The notes under the pieces are model-generated. The model saw only the letters and a program-made list of their open reading frames with translations. It ran no database searches and was not told where the DNA came from. Made by a program: the position numbers and the translations under genes. 64,000 bases of DNA from Microbacterium kyungheense (GTDB lineage: Bacteria; Actinomycetota; Actinomycetes; Actinomycetales; Microbacteriaceae): assembly GCF_006783905.1 (NCBI RefSeq), contig NZ_VFPE01000008.1, forward strand, positions 1 through 64,000. Direction: 5' to 3'. This document shows positions 49,369 through 58,328 of the stretch, piece by piece. Numbering within the stretch: the stretch's first letter is position 1; each line of letters opens with the position of its first letter.

Positions 49369-49872
49369 ATGAGCAGCGAGATCTCCCGCTCCGACGCGGG
49401 CCACCTACGGCGATGCGTCGAACTGGCGAAGCAGGCGCTCGAGAACGGCGACGACCCGTTCGGGTCGGTGCTCGTCGACGCGGGCGGCGCCGTGCTGGCC
49501 GAGGAGATGAATCGCGAGCAGTCCGATCGCGACCCGACCGCGCACCCCGAGCTCGCGCTCGTGCGCTGGGCGATCGCACACCTGACGCCGGGGCAGCGGG
49601 CGACCTCCACGGTGTACACGTCAGGCGAGCACTGCCCGATGTGCGCTGCCGCGCACGGGTGGGCGGGGCTCGGACGCGTGGTCGCGGCAGCCTCGGCGGC
49701 ACAGCTCGCCGAGTGGCGGGCGTCGTGGGGGTTGCCTGCCGGGCCGGTGGCGCCGACGCCGATCACGGACGTCGTGCCGGACGCCATCGTGATCGCGCCC
49801 GTGGCACCGTTCGACGCCGAGATGCGTGAGGTCCACGAGCGCGCGGCGTCACGCGCAAACCGACCAAGCTGA
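49369..49872 (+). CDS. Nucleoside / cytidine deaminase-family protein
   Basis: 167 residues of the CDA fold. Zinc site: His in TAHPELAL with the adjacent catalytic Glu, and the two cysteines of GEHCPMCAAAHGW. Closest in layout to tRNA-adenosine/guanine-deaminase-type nucleoside deaminases. ATG 49369 has GAGG upstream. The exact base deaminated cannot be told from the motif. Confidence 0.9.
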   Translation: MSSEISRSDAGHLRRCVELAKQALENGDDPFGSVLVDAGGAVLAEEMNREQSDRDPTAHPELALVRWAIAHLTPGQRATSTVYTSGEHCPMCAAAHGWAGLGRVVAAASAAQLAEWRASWGLPAGPVAPTPITDVVPDAIVIAPVAPFDAEMREVHERAASRANRPS

Positions 49873-49900
49873 TGCGCCCGTCGGCCGGCGGCGAAGAGGG

Positions 49901-50584
49901 TCAGATCGCAGAGGCGATCGCATCAGGCTGGGCCGGGCGGATTGTGGCCCGTACCGCGGCTGCAACGAGCAAGCCCGCGGCGGGGATCGTGTTGATGCTG
50001 AGTCCCGGCTGCAGGGCGGTGGCGACGACGACACCGAGAGCAGCGGCGACGTTCGCGACGCGGATGAGGCGTCCCCGAAGGAAGAGACCTCCGATCGCAG
50101 CGGCCATGCCGGCACCGCACGCGATCGCGGCCCGCCCGACAGCCGCCTGCCAATACTCCTGACCGCTCATCGGTGCGTACTCGTCGAGGACGAGTTCGCT
50201 TGAGCCGTACCACGTGAAGCCTAGAACCCACGCCGTCGACAAGCCGGCGAGCAGCACGAGCACCGTGCGTGCGGTTGCATCGCGCCGGACCACCCCCGCG
50301 GCGAAGGTGCCGAGCAGAACCGTGAGGAACCACATCCCACCGAGGGTCACGGCAACACTGAGATAGCCGACGCCGTCGCTGCAGGTCCACACGTCAGCCC
50401 CCTCCGAACCCGGCGCTCCCATGCTGCAGGCGATGTGCAACTGCTCGCGCACGAGTGCAATCGCACCTGAGCCAAGGATCAGCGCGGCGAGTCCACTACC
50501 GATGACAACCCAGACAGCGGCGCCGCGCGCGGCCGGCGAGTCCTCCATCGGGCTCGCGTACGGGGGTGTGCTTGCGGCATCCAT
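49901..50584 (-). CDS. Four-span membrane protein, function unknown
   Basis: 227 residues with four clear hydrophobic segments (about 20-40, 65-88, 97-118, 150-172 and a less clear fifth at the end). No known family recognised. ATG 50584 is chosen because TAGCGT lies 8 nt upstream (leaderless); the frame extends upstream without protein-like features. Convergent with the deaminase gene. Confidence 0.72.
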   Translation of the reverse strand: MDAASTPPYASPMEDSPAARGAAVWVVIGSGLAALILGSGAIALVREQLHIACSMGAPGSEGADVWTCSDGVGYLSVAVTLGGMWFLTVLLGTFAAGVVRRDATARTVLVLLAGLSTAWVLGFTWYGSSELVLDEYAPMSGQEYWQAAVGRAAIACGAGMAAAIGGLFLRGRLIRVANVAAALGVVVATALQPGLSINTIPAAGLLVAAAVRATIRPAQPDAIASAI

Positions 50585-50808
50585 CGTGAGTGACGCTACC
50601 AACGGCGGGAACAGCGCGTTCGCGGGACGCGAGTCTTCCGGCGCAGCACGAAAGCGCAGCGACTGGCGCACAATCGGCGGCACCGAGGACGGCCACCGCC
50701 TGGCCTTTCGTACGGAACCAACGTTCGCGAGCGGATCCGTGACGGGCACCGTCCAGTGGAGGGGCCTCGTCGTGTGGTCAATCCGTCATACCCGCTAGAT
50801 TCACGAGC

Positions 50809-51624
50809 ATGAACCGAGCAGCCAAGGTCACCACGGTCGTCGTCGCGAGCGCAGCGGCCGTCGTGGGGATCGGTTTCGCCGCAGCGGCCGCCACGTCGGG
50901 CATCGGCTTCGCACCGGACGCAACCGGGGCCGGCGACTCGATCGACGACAACGGGACGAAGAACAAGACGAGCGTCGTGGCCGCCGGGCCGGACTCCGCG
51001 GTCGTCGCTGACGAAGCACAGTGCGCCTCCCGCGCCCGCATTCCTTGGATGCAGAGCGAGTTCCCAGCGCTAGTCGGCACGCTGGTCGACAACGGCCCGA
51101 CGGAGCTCGCCGACGGGCAGGTCGGCTACGACGCCGAAGGACAGATCGCGACCTATACGGTGCAGCCCGGCGATGCCGGCGAGTCGATCGGTAACCGCTT
51201 CTGCATCGACTTCCTCTCGCTGGCGAGCTACAACGGCCGCAACGGCCCGAAGGTGATCCAGCCCGGGGATGTCCTCGTGCTGCGCCCGACCACGGAAGAC
51301 TGGGCTGAGCGCTCCGCCGCACTCGTCGCCGCCTACGATGCCGCCGTCGCCGCGTGGGGGCGTTCGCTGCCGACTGGCTACACGTGGCCCACTGCGACGG
51401 AGCGAATAGCCAGCGTGGAAAGCGCGCCGCGGACGGTCGTCTACGACTGGCTCTGCGCGACCGCTGACGCCGCCGCGCGCGGCGACGCTGCGGCTGCTGC
51501 TGCGCTCGTTGAGCACCGCGATGTCCTCGTCGTTGAGTTCGCCGACGTCGGCGCGAACATCGACGAGGGCGACTTCCGCACACTCCAGCAGCGCTTCGCA
51601 CTACCTGACGGGATGCTCCCCTAG
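50809..51624 (+). CDS. Secreted or anchored protein with a LysM-like segment
   Basis: 271 residues. A hydrophobic N-terminus (about 5-30) acts as signal or anchor. The segment ATYTVQPGDAGESIGNRFCIDF...ASYNGRNGPKVIQPGDVLVL (in parts) has the LysM order: YTVQPGD, ESIGNRF, and IQPGDVLVL, so peptidoglycan binding is likely. The rest is helical and unassigned. ATG 50809 lies 7 nt after TAGATT (50796-50801), a leaderless arrangement. Confidence 0.78.
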   Translation: MNRAAKVTTVVVASAAAVVGIGFAAAAATSGIGFAPDATGAGDSIDDNGTKNKTSVVAAGPDSAVVADEAQCASRARIPWMQSEFPALVGTLVDNGPTELADGQVGYDAEGQIATYTVQPGDAGESIGNRFCIDFLSLASYNGRNGPKVIQPGDVLVLRPTTEDWAERSAALVAAYDAAVAAWGRSLPTGYTWPTATERIASVESAPRTVVYDWLCATADAAARGDAAAAAALVEHRDVLVVEFADVGANIDEGDFRTLQQRFALPDGMLP

Positions 51625-51901
51625 CCTTCATTCAACGGTGGCGCTTTCCGCGTGGGGACTCGCCGGCCGGGGCTGTACGCGCCGCCTGACTCTCAACCAC
51701 AGCAACTGGTTAGCAGTAACAGCGCACCACGGGAGCAGATCGGCGCCGTGCCGAGATAATGCCCATCCGTGCCGATGCTCGAAACGGATCCTCATTCGGG
51801 CGATGCGCGGACAGGGAACCGTGACGGGCCCTTGGCTCCGATCGACGAGAGGACGTTGATGACCGGCGGGTCGAAACCGCCGGTCCGCCTCGCATCTCCC
51901 A
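51625..51901. other. Intergenic region with a convergent hairpin
   Basis: Holds no gene I can support. The hairpin ACCGGCGG (51862-51869) / CCGCCGGT (51877-51884) with a 7-base loop lies between the convergent stops at 51624 and 51902 and may terminate both. Confidence 0.5.
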
Positions 51902-52951
51902 CTATCGCCGCGCTCGGCGTACGCGGGCTAGCGCAAGCATGGCAATCCCAATGCCGAGCACTGCCATCAATCCAGTAGCGGATGAACGAGTTGATGATTC
52001 GCGACGCCTCATCTGCGGGACGGGAGAGGGCTCTCGCTGCGGCGCCAGCCAGTCGAGCGCGATCGCTGCGGAGACCGATCCGGCGATGCCGAATGCTATG
52101 CCGAGATACGCATTGATCTGAAGCCAAACCGCCTGCGCATCGCGGTCAAGGGTGGTCGCGGATGCGGCGAGCGGTGCCGGCGCATCCCAACCAAGCGATT
52201 CAGGGTCGGCGACGACCGGGTCGCTGGTCTCGACGACGTCACCGATGTCGAGTGCGGGTCCGCTAACGCTCGCGGTGAGATGCGTGGGCCGGGCAAGATC
52301 GCGGGAATCTCCAGGCAAGCTGAATATGCCGAGCAGTGCACTTGAAGTCGGAGGGGGGAACGCGCCAATCAGCGGAAACGCGTACCCAGTTCTGGGGGAT
52401 GTCATCCCAAGGATCGATGTGGTCGATGAGATTGCAGACTGGAACCGCCCCTCGACCTGTAAGGCGATCGGCCAAATGGCGCCGGATTCGAGGGGTATGC
52501 ACGGAGGTAACTCTGCTTCGATGACGTCGAGCGATTGGACCTCGTCGATGTTGCCCTGCGATTGGCCGGCGCTCGAGAGTTCACCCGTGTAAGTCTTCGT
52601 CGTCGGAACGGACTCTCCGGGGATCGTGGCGGCGAGATCGTCAAGCACCGCGTCGCCGCCGAACAGGAGTACGCCTGAGAAGGACCCCTCGCCGCATATC
52701 GCGACCGAAACCCGCACAAGCGGATCGTCGCTTGCGCCATCGTCGCGCATCTGCACCGAGATGAAGGCTTCCTGCTCCTGTGCAACCGGCCCGAGTAGTG
52801 TGATGTACCCGTCGAACTCGCGAGACTTCGGTTGATCGAGTGTCAGATAGGTCGCGAGAACGAAAGCCCCGACGACAACAAGCGAAACGGCGAAGACGAC
52901 AGCCCGGGGGAATCTGTACGAGCCACGGCCTAGTTTCGCTGGGTTAGCCAT
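51902..52951 (-). CDS. Membrane protein with a large outside domain, function unknown
   Basis: 349 residues. One N-terminal span (about 16-36), an outside region of some 220 residues rich in beta strands (EFDGYITLLGPVAQEQEAFISV), then two C-terminal spans (about 280-300 and 325-342) ending in arginines. No recognised family. ATG 52951 follows TACCAT by 6 nt. Composition is clearly less GC-rich than the sugar genes, as for the following genes to about 58300. Confidence 0.72.
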   Translation of the reverse strand: MANPAKLGRGSYRFPRAVVFAVSLVVVGAFVLATYLTLDQPKSREFDGYITLLGPVAQEQEAFISVQMRDDGASDDPLVRVSVAICGEGSFSGVLLFGGDAVLDDLAATIPGESVPTTKTYTGELSSAGQSQGNIDEVQSLDVIEAELPPCIPLESGAIWPIALQVEGRFQSAISSTTSILGMTSPRTGYAFPLIGAFPPPTSSALLGIFSLPGDSRDLARPTHLTASVSGPALDIGDVVETSDPVVADPESLGWDAPAPLAASATTLDRDAQAVWLQINAYLGIAFGIAGSVSAAIALDWLAPQREPSPVPQMRRRESSTRSSATGLMAVLGIGIAMLALARVRRARR

Positions 52952-53172
52952 GGCCCGATGGTAGTGAACATGTTCGTCTTCACCGGTCGCCTCCGTTCAG
53001 CGCCGAGCCTCGAGCAGCTGGCTCGCGCGCGTTTGTCCAGGCATCCTCGTTCGGGCGCCGAAGGAGTCGTTTTCGCCGGGCAGTCGCGATTCCTCAGGCT
53101 CGACGGCCTCCCATTCGATGGTGCCGCCTTTGACGTCGGCGAACTTGCGCGATCCGCTGGTACGGTCGGCCA

Positions 53173-53730
53173 GTGACGGTCGAACCCTCGAACAGCAGCG
53201 AGAACGCAAGCGACGACTACGAGGCTCGCTGGCGAGCCATCGAGGCCACCATCGGCAAGGCCGTCGTGATGTGGTCCCGCGCTGAGTTTCTCATCGCGAT
53301 GACATTCCGGGCCGCTCTCGAGAGTCCCCCGCCATTGAGCGCCTACCTGGCGCGCCGACTATCAACCGCGCAATTGATCGAGGCTCTCAAGATCGCCGGT
53401 AAGGGATATGGCGGGCAGGAAGCGGACGCCATCAACGGTTGGCTCAAGAAGTGCAGTGCCCTCAATGACGAACGGAACTCCATCTTCCACGGTTCCTACG
53501 CCGACCAGAGTGATGGCGTCACCTGGCACCCGACGATCATCTGGATGAATCGAAAGGGAGAGGGTGAGGCGCCCGCGCATCTGGATACCAGACGGTTTGA
53601 TCACGCAGCGTTCGAGAAGTTCACCGCTGGTTGCTCCGAACTATTCAAACTCCATTCCGGGCTTCCGAAGAATCTCCGGGACTGGATCAACAACACCGAT
53701 GAGACGGTAGCCGAGGATCAGTCGCGGTAG
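53173..53730 (+). CDS. HEPN-like protein of unknown function
   Basis: 185 residues, mostly helical and soluble. DERNSIFHGSY carries Arg101-x4-His106, the RxxxxH catalytic pair of HEPN ribonucleases; the upstream helices (AVVMWSRAEFLIAMTFRAALE, RRLSTAQLIEALKIAGKG) fit the HEPN four-helix bundle. The assignment rests on this motif and the helical layout only. GTG 53173 lies 6 nt after TACGGT (leaderless). It lies near a membrane protein and the SIR2/P-loop pair, in a lower-GC block typical of defence genes. Confidence 0.68.
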   Translation: MTVEPSNSSENASDDYEARWRAIEATIGKAVVMWSRAEFLIAMTFRAALESPPPLSAYLARRLSTAQLIEALKIAGKGYGGQEADAINGWLKKCSALNDERNSIFHGSYADQSDGVTWHPTIIWMNRKGEGEAPAHLDTRRFDHAAFEKFTAGCSELFKLHSGLPKNLRDWINNTDETVAEDQSR

Positions 53731-54007
53731 TTGTCACCGGAGACCCGGCTCATCCAAGCATCCCAACCGGGATCGATCCCTATGCGGGCAATGCACGCAC
53801 GCGGTTCCGGTCCGTGCTGAATTCGCCGGCGATGCCGACGTCGTGGGGGAAGTGCGGGGCCGGGTCGGCCCGCAGAATCCTCGTGCGTTGTCGCAATGTC
53901 GCGTTCTATCCCGACGCGGTGAGCGGCGCCCGATGCGTCACAGCCGGGATAGCCGGTCGATGCAACGGATGGCGTTCAGGGCGTCGCTATGATCGTTGCA
54001 CGTTCCC

Positions 54008-54682
54008 ATGTTCGGGCGAGAGAGGCGTCGATTGGATACGGAACTGGTCGTCGCGCTTGTTTCGGCAGGAGCGGTGGTTCTCGCCGCGGGACTTGGGGCA
54101 CTCGGGGCTCTCATTGGAACCTCGCGGCGACGCCTTCCTCGACAGCTCCAGCAAGCCAAGAACCTGTCGGCGGGGCTTGAGTCCATGACCAAAGGTTCGG
54201 CCGAGCAGCGACTCGTGCGTGACGTCCATGACGACCTCGTCGTGGAGTGGGCTCTTAGACAGGCGGATCATTCCTACGACGAACTCATCACCGCAGCGCG
54301 CCCACTCATTGTCTTCGGGTCGCTCCTGTCTGTTGGTGGGCTTGCCGGCGTTCTGGGAGTAGCCGTCGCCGTAACGCTGCAGTTCCCTTCAGGCGTCTCG
54401 ACCAAGACCTATCCCGAGTGGGCATCCAATATCGGCGCCATCGCGGCAGCCATGACATTGGTTGGCATCGGCACGCTCATAATCGGCGCGTTGATGTACC
54501 TGCTTGGCAGAGGCGGTCACGTGAGAAACATGAACGCGATCCGGAGTGCTCACAATCTTCGGAACACCGTTCGCGCCCAAAACGACGCGGCAATGGCGGC
54601 CCACCGCTCTCAGCGGCGGACGGTTTGGGCATCGCGGTTCACGCAGATTCGGAAGAGGTACTTCGGGGGCAAATCCAGTTAG
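54008..54682 (+). CDS. Three-span membrane protein, function unknown
   Basis: 224 residues. A first hydrophobic segment (about 10-35), a charged helical region (QLQQAKNLSAGLESMTKGSAEQRLV) and two further spans (about 95-125 and 145-170), with a basic tail. No family recognised. ATG 54008 is used with TATGAT (53988-53993) as -10; a TTG at 54032 with GAGAGAGG before it is an alternative start. Confidence 0.6.
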   Translation: MFGRERRRLDTELVVALVSAGAVVLAAGLGALGALIGTSRRRLPRQLQQAKNLSAGLESMTKGSAEQRLVRDVHDDLVVEWALRQADHSYDELITAARPLIVFGSLLSVGGLAGVLGVAVAVTLQFPSGVSTKTYPEWASNIGAIAAAMTLVGIGTLIIGALMYLLGRGGHVRNMNAIRSAHNLRNTVRAQNDAAMAAHRSQRRTVWASRFTQIRKRYFGGKSS

Positions 54683-55049
54683 TCCCTGCGCAGCGTGACC
54701 GCGTTGCGCCACACCACAGTGCTCACGATGATGCCGCGGTCACCGCTCGCATTAACAATCGCGACCCGAGCGTTCCACCCGCGCGCGAATGCCGGGATCC
54801 GCTCAGCCGGTCGATCCCGCCAGTTCACCTATGCGCAAACCGCCCGGCCGCCAATCGCCCCACACGATCGGGGAGTGCCCGAACGCGCGTTGCACAATGC
54901 GCACGGCGACGCCGGGATCTCCGCAATCAACGTGTCCTCAGCTGCTTCTCTATTCGGCGGAGCGAGATCGACTGCGTGCTTCGATCCCTAACCGGGCAGT
55001 CTCCTCTCGCCGGACGAATGAGTAGACCAATCGAACTTTGCAGCCTGCG
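54683..55049. other. Gap without a supported gene
   Basis: No known protein is visible. A 49-codon minus-strand frame, GTG 54828 to TAA 54679 (ending AVTLRRD), overlaps the preceding stop and reads like protein, but it has no ribosome site or promoter I can see. Confidence 0.4.
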
Positions 55050-56639
55050 TCACGTTCCCATCTCAGGGAGCGCTTCGACCTCCGTAGCGTCCTCGAACAG
55101 AGCCTCCTCGTCGTCCTCGCCAGATCGCGCCTTCACGCCCTCGGCCGCACCCTGGATCATCTCCAAGGCGGGGCGATAGAGGAAGGGCACCTTATATGTA
55201 CGGCTGGCGACGGGTCCCAGGGATTCGAAGAAGCCGATATCGACGAGACGGCGAACACGCTCCTCGGCGACTGACCTCTCGCAACCCCACAACGCCTGGA
55301 GACTCGCTAGGTCGTGAAGTGTCCGTTGGCCACGAAGCGCTTCAAGCCAATCTCGCAGCCAGGGGTACTCCGGGTAGATCGTCTTCTGTAGTCGAGTCTC
55401 GGACACCTCGGGGTGCGCTTCTCGAAAACTCTGCGCCTCGAAGTAGAGGTCATCCGGGAGCGACGCCTCGCCGGTATCGAACCGTCCGAGCTGTCGATCC
55501 CTCACGACGGTAAACAGATGGATGAGTTCGCGCGGCGCCGCCGTGCTCTTTCCATCTTCCGTGCGAGACATGCACCAGTCGAATGTCGCTGGCTTGCGCG
55601 TTCCGGCGTCCACCTGCTTTGGAAACACTCTGTGGAACAACTCCTGCTGTGCGACAGCGGTTGCGACCGCGGCGTCGGGGTCAACACCCAGCGCGGCGGA
55701 TAGCTTCGAGCTCTGGATCAAGCGTTGCGTGATCAGCTGGAGGAGATTGGCCTTGCTCCATTGCAGAGTCATGTCCCGCGTAATATGGCTGGTCTCGCGA
55801 AAGCCGCCAGCAGTGATCTCGGCCCAGATATCGGTGCGCAAGAAGATCTTCATCCGAATGTTCTTCAGAGGCTCCACGAGCTTGTACACGCGAAACAATG
55901 CGCGCAGTGCATTGGCTTCGAGTTCGGGTGAGGCCGTGAAGGCGACATCGAGTCGATCGAGCATGAGCCAAACCTTGAAGACCTGCCCCTCGAGAACCTC
56001 ATTCACATCCTCGTAAAGCTGGTCAACCGAAACCACGCCTGCCGCTGACTGCGCAGCATTCGGTTCGTCGAAAGTGATCTTTGCTGCGAAATCGATCGGA
56101 GAACCCGTCGATGGGTCAACGACGGTCATCGAGGTTTCGATGCTCTCAGGGTTGAACAACCGGCTGATTACGTCGCGCACTCGTGTGACAATCGTCCGCC
56201 TCACCTTGATGGCGTCAGTGAGCCCAATCGATCCGAGGGCTCGACGGACTTCCTTGAGCTTCTCCGAGGTAACGCCGTACCGCTCGAGTTCTTCCACGAT
56301 TAGGACGAGGAAGTACAGCTGCCAAATCCGGACAAACTCCGTCTCCGTAGTCGGTGGCGCAGTTTGAATCGACGCGAATGCTGTCGCACCGGTCGGGTTC
56401 TCGCCAGGCACGAGTATGACGTTGCGGCTAAAGAGCGCCTCTTCACGCGACACCAGCATGCTGTAGATGGCGCTCTTCCCGCCCCCCTTCGGGGCGAACA
56501 CGATGTCGACCTCGTCGGACCAGACTTTCCGCCACTGCTCGGTCTCGACGAAGTATCGAGCAAGATGGTCGCTCTCGTCCTCGGCGGTACGTCCGCCGAA
56601 AGAGATGTCTTGGATCACAGCGCGGCGGTCAACACTCAC
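55050..56639 (-). CDS. P-loop ATPase of the Sll1717 type
   Basis: 529 residues. Walker A APKGGGKSA at 49-57, Walker B LMLDRLD at about 225-231; between them a helical insertion with a PESIETSMTVV region, and after them KIFLRTDIW, as in STAND/KAP-like P-loop proteins. The C-terminal 200 residues include a winged-helix-like segment (LRDWLEALRGQRTLHDLASLQALWGCE). Proteins annotated as Sll1717 P-loop ATPases occur in defence islands, but their role is unsettled. GTG 56639 follows TAAGCT by 6 nt (leaderless). Divergent from the SIR2 gene; both probably form one system. Confidence 0.85.
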   Translation of the reverse strand: MSVDRRAVIQDISFGGRTAEDESDHLARYFVETEQWRKVWSDEVDIVFAPKGGGKSAIYSMLVSREEALFSRNVILVPGENPTGATAFASIQTAPPTTETEFVRIWQLYFLVLIVEELERYGVTSEKLKEVRRALGSIGLTDAIKVRRTIVTRVRDVISRLFNPESIETSMTVVDPSTGSPIDFAAKITFDEPNAAQSAAGVVSVDQLYEDVNEVLEGQVFKVWLMLDRLDVAFTASPELEANALRALFRVYKLVEPLKNIRMKIFLRTDIWAEITAGGFRETSHITRDMTLQWSKANLLQLITQRLIQSSKLSAALGVDPDAAVATAVAQQELFHRVFPKQVDAGTRKPATFDWCMSRTEDGKSTAAPRELIHLFTVVRDRQLGRFDTGEASLPDDLYFEAQSFREAHPEVSETRLQKTIYPEYPWLRDWLEALRGQRTLHDLASLQALWGCERSVAEERVRRLVDIGFFESLGPVASRTYKVPFLYRPALEMIQGAAEGVKARSGEDDEEALFEDATEVEALPEMGT

Positions 56640-56756
56640 GGCGCAAGCTTAGGGGTACCGCCGTCACTAGACTCGCTGGACGGAGAGTGGTCGTCATGCG
56701 CTCGCCGCAATGGCTTGCAGATTCAGGTGTTCGACGCTGGGCACGAGAATGGGCCA

Positions 56757-58139
56757 ATGGGCTCCAGCTACATCCTCGGCGCAGGTTTCTCTCGCGCTGT
56801 CTCGTCCTCGATGCCGTTGCTGACCGAGCTAGGCCTCCGCGTGAGGGACGGCGACGAGGAGATCGCGAACAGAGTTAGCGCACACGAGATCGAGGCGTTT
56901 GAGTCTTGGATGTCGCAGGCATCGACTCCGCAGCCCTATCGCGACCGGGCCGAAAACCTCGAAGCGAAGGGCCTCTATCTGCGAGCGACTCGAGAGATCA
57001 GCGCGATCCTTCGCGACGAAGTGATCACGGCATCAAGCCGCCCGCTTCCAGGCTGGCTGCTGGACTTGGTCGAGCTCTGGCACGCCACCCGCGCATCGGT
57101 CAGCACCTTCAACTACGACACACTCGTCGAGTTAGCGGTCCGACGAGCCTGCCTGTACGACGCGAACAGCAGACTCATCGTCCCATGGCCCACAGTCATC
57201 AACTTCGCCCCGTCGGGCAGTGCAGGTCGAACGTTCGGTGAGGACGGGCGCGACGCAACCTGGACGTCGTTCGACCTACTCAAGCTGCACGGATCTATCA
57301 ATTGGTACTGGGTTCCCGGCGACGACAGTAGCGCGACGCTCGAGCGCGTACCTCTCTTCGACGGTGAGCGCGAAGAAGAGCGAAACTTTGCGCCGGCACG
57401 GTGGCTACCGGGTAAGGAGCCGTACATCGTCCCGCCCGTTGCGCTGAAGTCCGCGTTCTACGGCGGCCCGATCACTTCGCACCTCTGGCAGTCAGCAAGC
57501 CACGCGATAGGGGAAGCAGCCGAGATCGTGCTCATGGGCTATTCCGTACCAACCACCGACCTCACGACTCTCGGCCTACTTCGAGAATCTCTCTCCAGAC
57601 GATCACACATCCGGATCACCGTTTGTGATCTCTACCCCGATACTGTCGTTCAAAGAGTACGAAACGTCTTGCCTCCCTCGGCTGAGGTCGAGATCGAAGT
57701 CTTTGATGGACCGAATGCTATTGAGCGATTCACGACTGACCGACTGTTGCGGGCCCGCGAGGAAACAGTCCGGCGAGTGCGGACGAAGCTCGCATCGAGG
57801 CCTAGCGCACCGTTGGGAGTCTCCGCCAGCGAAGGAATGATGCGCCAGGTGACCGCAGTCACTCGCGATGGTCAGACCGTCACCTGCACAACGTCACCGG
57901 AGTTCCATGCAGGCTCCTGGCCGCGGCTGACTGATCTTAAGGCGGAGGACAGCATCGGTCCCTCCTTCGTAGTGCCAGCGCATACGCTCGATTCGACCCT
58001 TGACGGGGCTACCGACCTGCGTGTGGTCGACCGCGACTCGAGCGCGAGAGTCTGGACGACGTTTGGCGAGACGATCGCGGACGAGGAGTGGATAGTACTT
58101 GCCGCTGGCCTGCCCAAGCAGGACTTCAAGCCTGTATAG
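56757..58139 (+). CDS. SIR2-domain protein with a novel C-terminal region
   Basis: 460 residues. The SIR2-like NAD-binding core shows GAGFSRA (8-14), FNYDTLVE (118-125), LKLHGSINW (175-183) and GYSVPTTDL (261-269), so NAD cleavage is likely; the C-terminal 150 residues (TKLASRPSAPLGVS... onward) match no family I know. ATG 56757 lacks a clear ribosome site. A better-placed start, ATG 56696 with GGAGAG, opens MRSPQWLADSGVRRWAREW in another frame, and skipping one base near 56750 would fuse it to this protein. Divergent from the P-loop ATPase gene, 117 bp between starts. Confidence 0.85.
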   Translation: MGSSYILGAGFSRAVSSSMPLLTELGLRVRDGDEEIANRVSAHEIEAFESWMSQASTPQPYRDRAENLEAKGLYLRATREISAILRDEVITASSRPLPGWLLDLVELWHATRASVSTFNYDTLVELAVRRACLYDANSRLIVPWPTVINFAPSGSAGRTFGEDGRDATWTSFDLLKLHGSINWYWVPGDDSSATLERVPLFDGEREEERNFAPARWLPGKEPYIVPPVALKSAFYGGPITSHLWQSASHAIGEAAEIVLMGYSVPTTDLTTLGLLRESLSRRSHIRITVCDLYPDTVVQRVRNVLPPSAEVEIEVFDGPNAIERFTTDRLLRAREETVRRVRTKLASRPSAPLGVSASEGMMRQVTAVTRDGQTVTCTTSPEFHAGSWPRLTDLKAEDSIGPSFVVPAHTLDSTLDGATDLRVVDRDSSARVWTTFGETIADEEWIVLAAGLPKQDFKPV

Positions 58140-58328
58140 GAGTGCTCGCCAACGCGCGCCCGCGAGGTGGTCGTGGAGTGCACGAGCGCCGGTCCTTGAG
58201 CGCGCGTCAACGAACGTTTGCTCCGCTTCTCTCCCCGACGCGAGGCAAGTGCCCGTATACCCAGCCCGCTGAAATCGCACGTTCGGGTCCGCTAACCGCA
58301 CGCCCCTGCCAATCGCCATAACCCCGCG

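Noticed and set aside
49006..49404. 132-codon minus-strand frame
   Set aside because: It reads the VOC remnant in the wrong frame and is proline/arginine-rich with no protein-like features.
52997..53209. 70-codon minus-strand frame in the gap before the HEPN-like gene
   Set aside because: It reads partly like protein (KFADVKGGTIEWEAVEPEES) but overlaps the better-supported start at 53173 and lacks a ribosome site or promoter; an equally long plus-strand frame is present too.
53731..54007. Possible gene in the gap between the HEPN-like and membrane genes
   Set aside because: Frames are cysteine/arginine-rich without known motif; nothing beyond a -10 for the following gene is supported.
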